A stretch of 11,363 nucleotides of DNA from Thermoplasmata archaeon (GTDB lineage Archaea > Thermoplasmatota > Thermoplasmata > JAGHBH01), in assembly GCA_030673205.1 (NCBI GenBank), contig DAOVJP010000018.1, positions 1-11,363 on the forward strand, written 5' to 3'. The position numbers and the translations under genes are program-made. The notes under the pieces are model-generated. The model worked only from the letters and a program-made list of their open reading frames with translations, had not been told where the DNA came from and made no database searches. Below, piece by piece: positions 11,003 to 11,363 of this stretch (its first letter is position 1; every line of letters begins with the position of its first letter).

Positions 11003-11363
11003 TCAGAACCATTGATCGAGATTCTTCTGGGAACGGAGGCTGACCGCCCTCTCCATTCGCGATATGGCGGACCCGACCCTTGTCTCGCTGAACCCCCTCT
11101 CCCCACAGAGATAGGACATGACCGCATCCTTGGAGGGCGGCCTCCATTCCAACGCATAGTCGTCGTTCACCTTGGACTCCAAAAATATCTCTCTGGTCCT
11201 CTTATAGCTCTCTCTGGTCCCCATGTAGCCATCCATCTCTTTGTCGATGTTGTCCAACGCCTCTTCGATGTCCCCGTGCTTTTTGATGAGCTTCAATGCC
11301 TTCTTCGGCCCTATGCCTTTGATACCATCGTTGAAATCGGTGCCCACCAATATTGCGATGTCC
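11003..11363 (-). CDS. fen: flap endonuclease 1, C-terminal part (gene runs off the right edge)
   Basis: About 120 residues, open to the window edge. FEN-1 removes 5' flaps in Okazaki fragment maturation and repair. Seen: DIAILVGTDFNDGIKGIGPKKALKLIKKHGDI, abbreviated here as VGTDFNDG (metal-binding Asp pair) followed by the helix-hairpin-helix GIGPKKALKLI, then the typical C-terminal region (EWRPPSKDAVMSYLCGER, GFSETRV). It ends in SQKNLDQWF, a PCNA-interacting (PIP) box with Q-x-x-L-x-x-W-F. The stop is at 11003-11005. It precedes pgk by about 115 bp on the same strand, but pgk has its own promoter. Confidence 0.95.
   Translation of the reverse strand, partial: DIAILVGTDFNDGIKGIGPKKALKLIKKHGDIEEALDNIDKEMDGYMGTRESYKRTREIFLESKVNDDYALEWRPPSKDAVMSYLCGERGFSETRVGSAISRMERAVSLRSQKNLDQWF

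Overview
The window is a stretch of an archaeal chromosome. Archaeal-type phosphoglycerate kinase, type II (archaeal/eukaryotic) methionine aminopeptidase, a FEN-1 nuclease ending in a PCNA-binding motif, a tRNA-Thr with U73 and no encoded CCA, and A/T-rich TATA boxes about 25-45 nt upstream of starts all point to Archaea. Signal-peptide and single-anchor surface proteins with many N-glycosylation sequons suggest a euryarchaeon, perhaps of the Thermoplasmata side; that placement is inference and no species is claimed.

Left part (1-2950, all minus strand): a truncated exported beta-sandwich-like protein, an Sm/Lsm-like small protein with its own promoter, and a three-gene operon made of a small helical protein followed by two tandem paralogous membrane proteins (about 8 helices each) with an almost identical C-terminal tail. 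A strong TATA box at about 2897-2908 drives this operon and faces away from the next unit.

Middle part (2978-5410, plus strand): a metallo-beta-lactamase-fold hydrolase, a TsaC/Sua5-type threonylcarbamoyl-AMP synthase carrying an unusual charged low-complexity insertion encoded by a purine-only tract, and a type II methionine aminopeptidase. These look co-transcribed; the last two act in tRNA modification (t6A) and N-terminal protein maturation. The aminopeptidase gene ends convergently, overlapping by 11 bp the end of a large (811 aa) minus-strand surface protein with NEW3-like beta-sandwich repeats and a C-terminal anchor.

Right part (7836-11363): a small signal-anchor protein, then about 800 bp with no protein gene, holding tRNA-Thr(CGT) embedded in a dense array of at least 19 short, mostly perfect hairpins of different sequence, direct repeats, and a 19-nt duplicate of the tRNA 3' end. 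Phosphoglycerate kinase follows (minus strand) with a 15-nt direct repeat just upstream of its TATA box, and then the 3' end of FEN-1.

The most unusual part is the hairpin array around tRNA-Thr. Two 80-nt copies inside it differ at only six positions, all in hairpin loops or as a compensatory base-pair change, so the structure rather than the exact sequence appears to be kept. I do not recognise this element from any named family.
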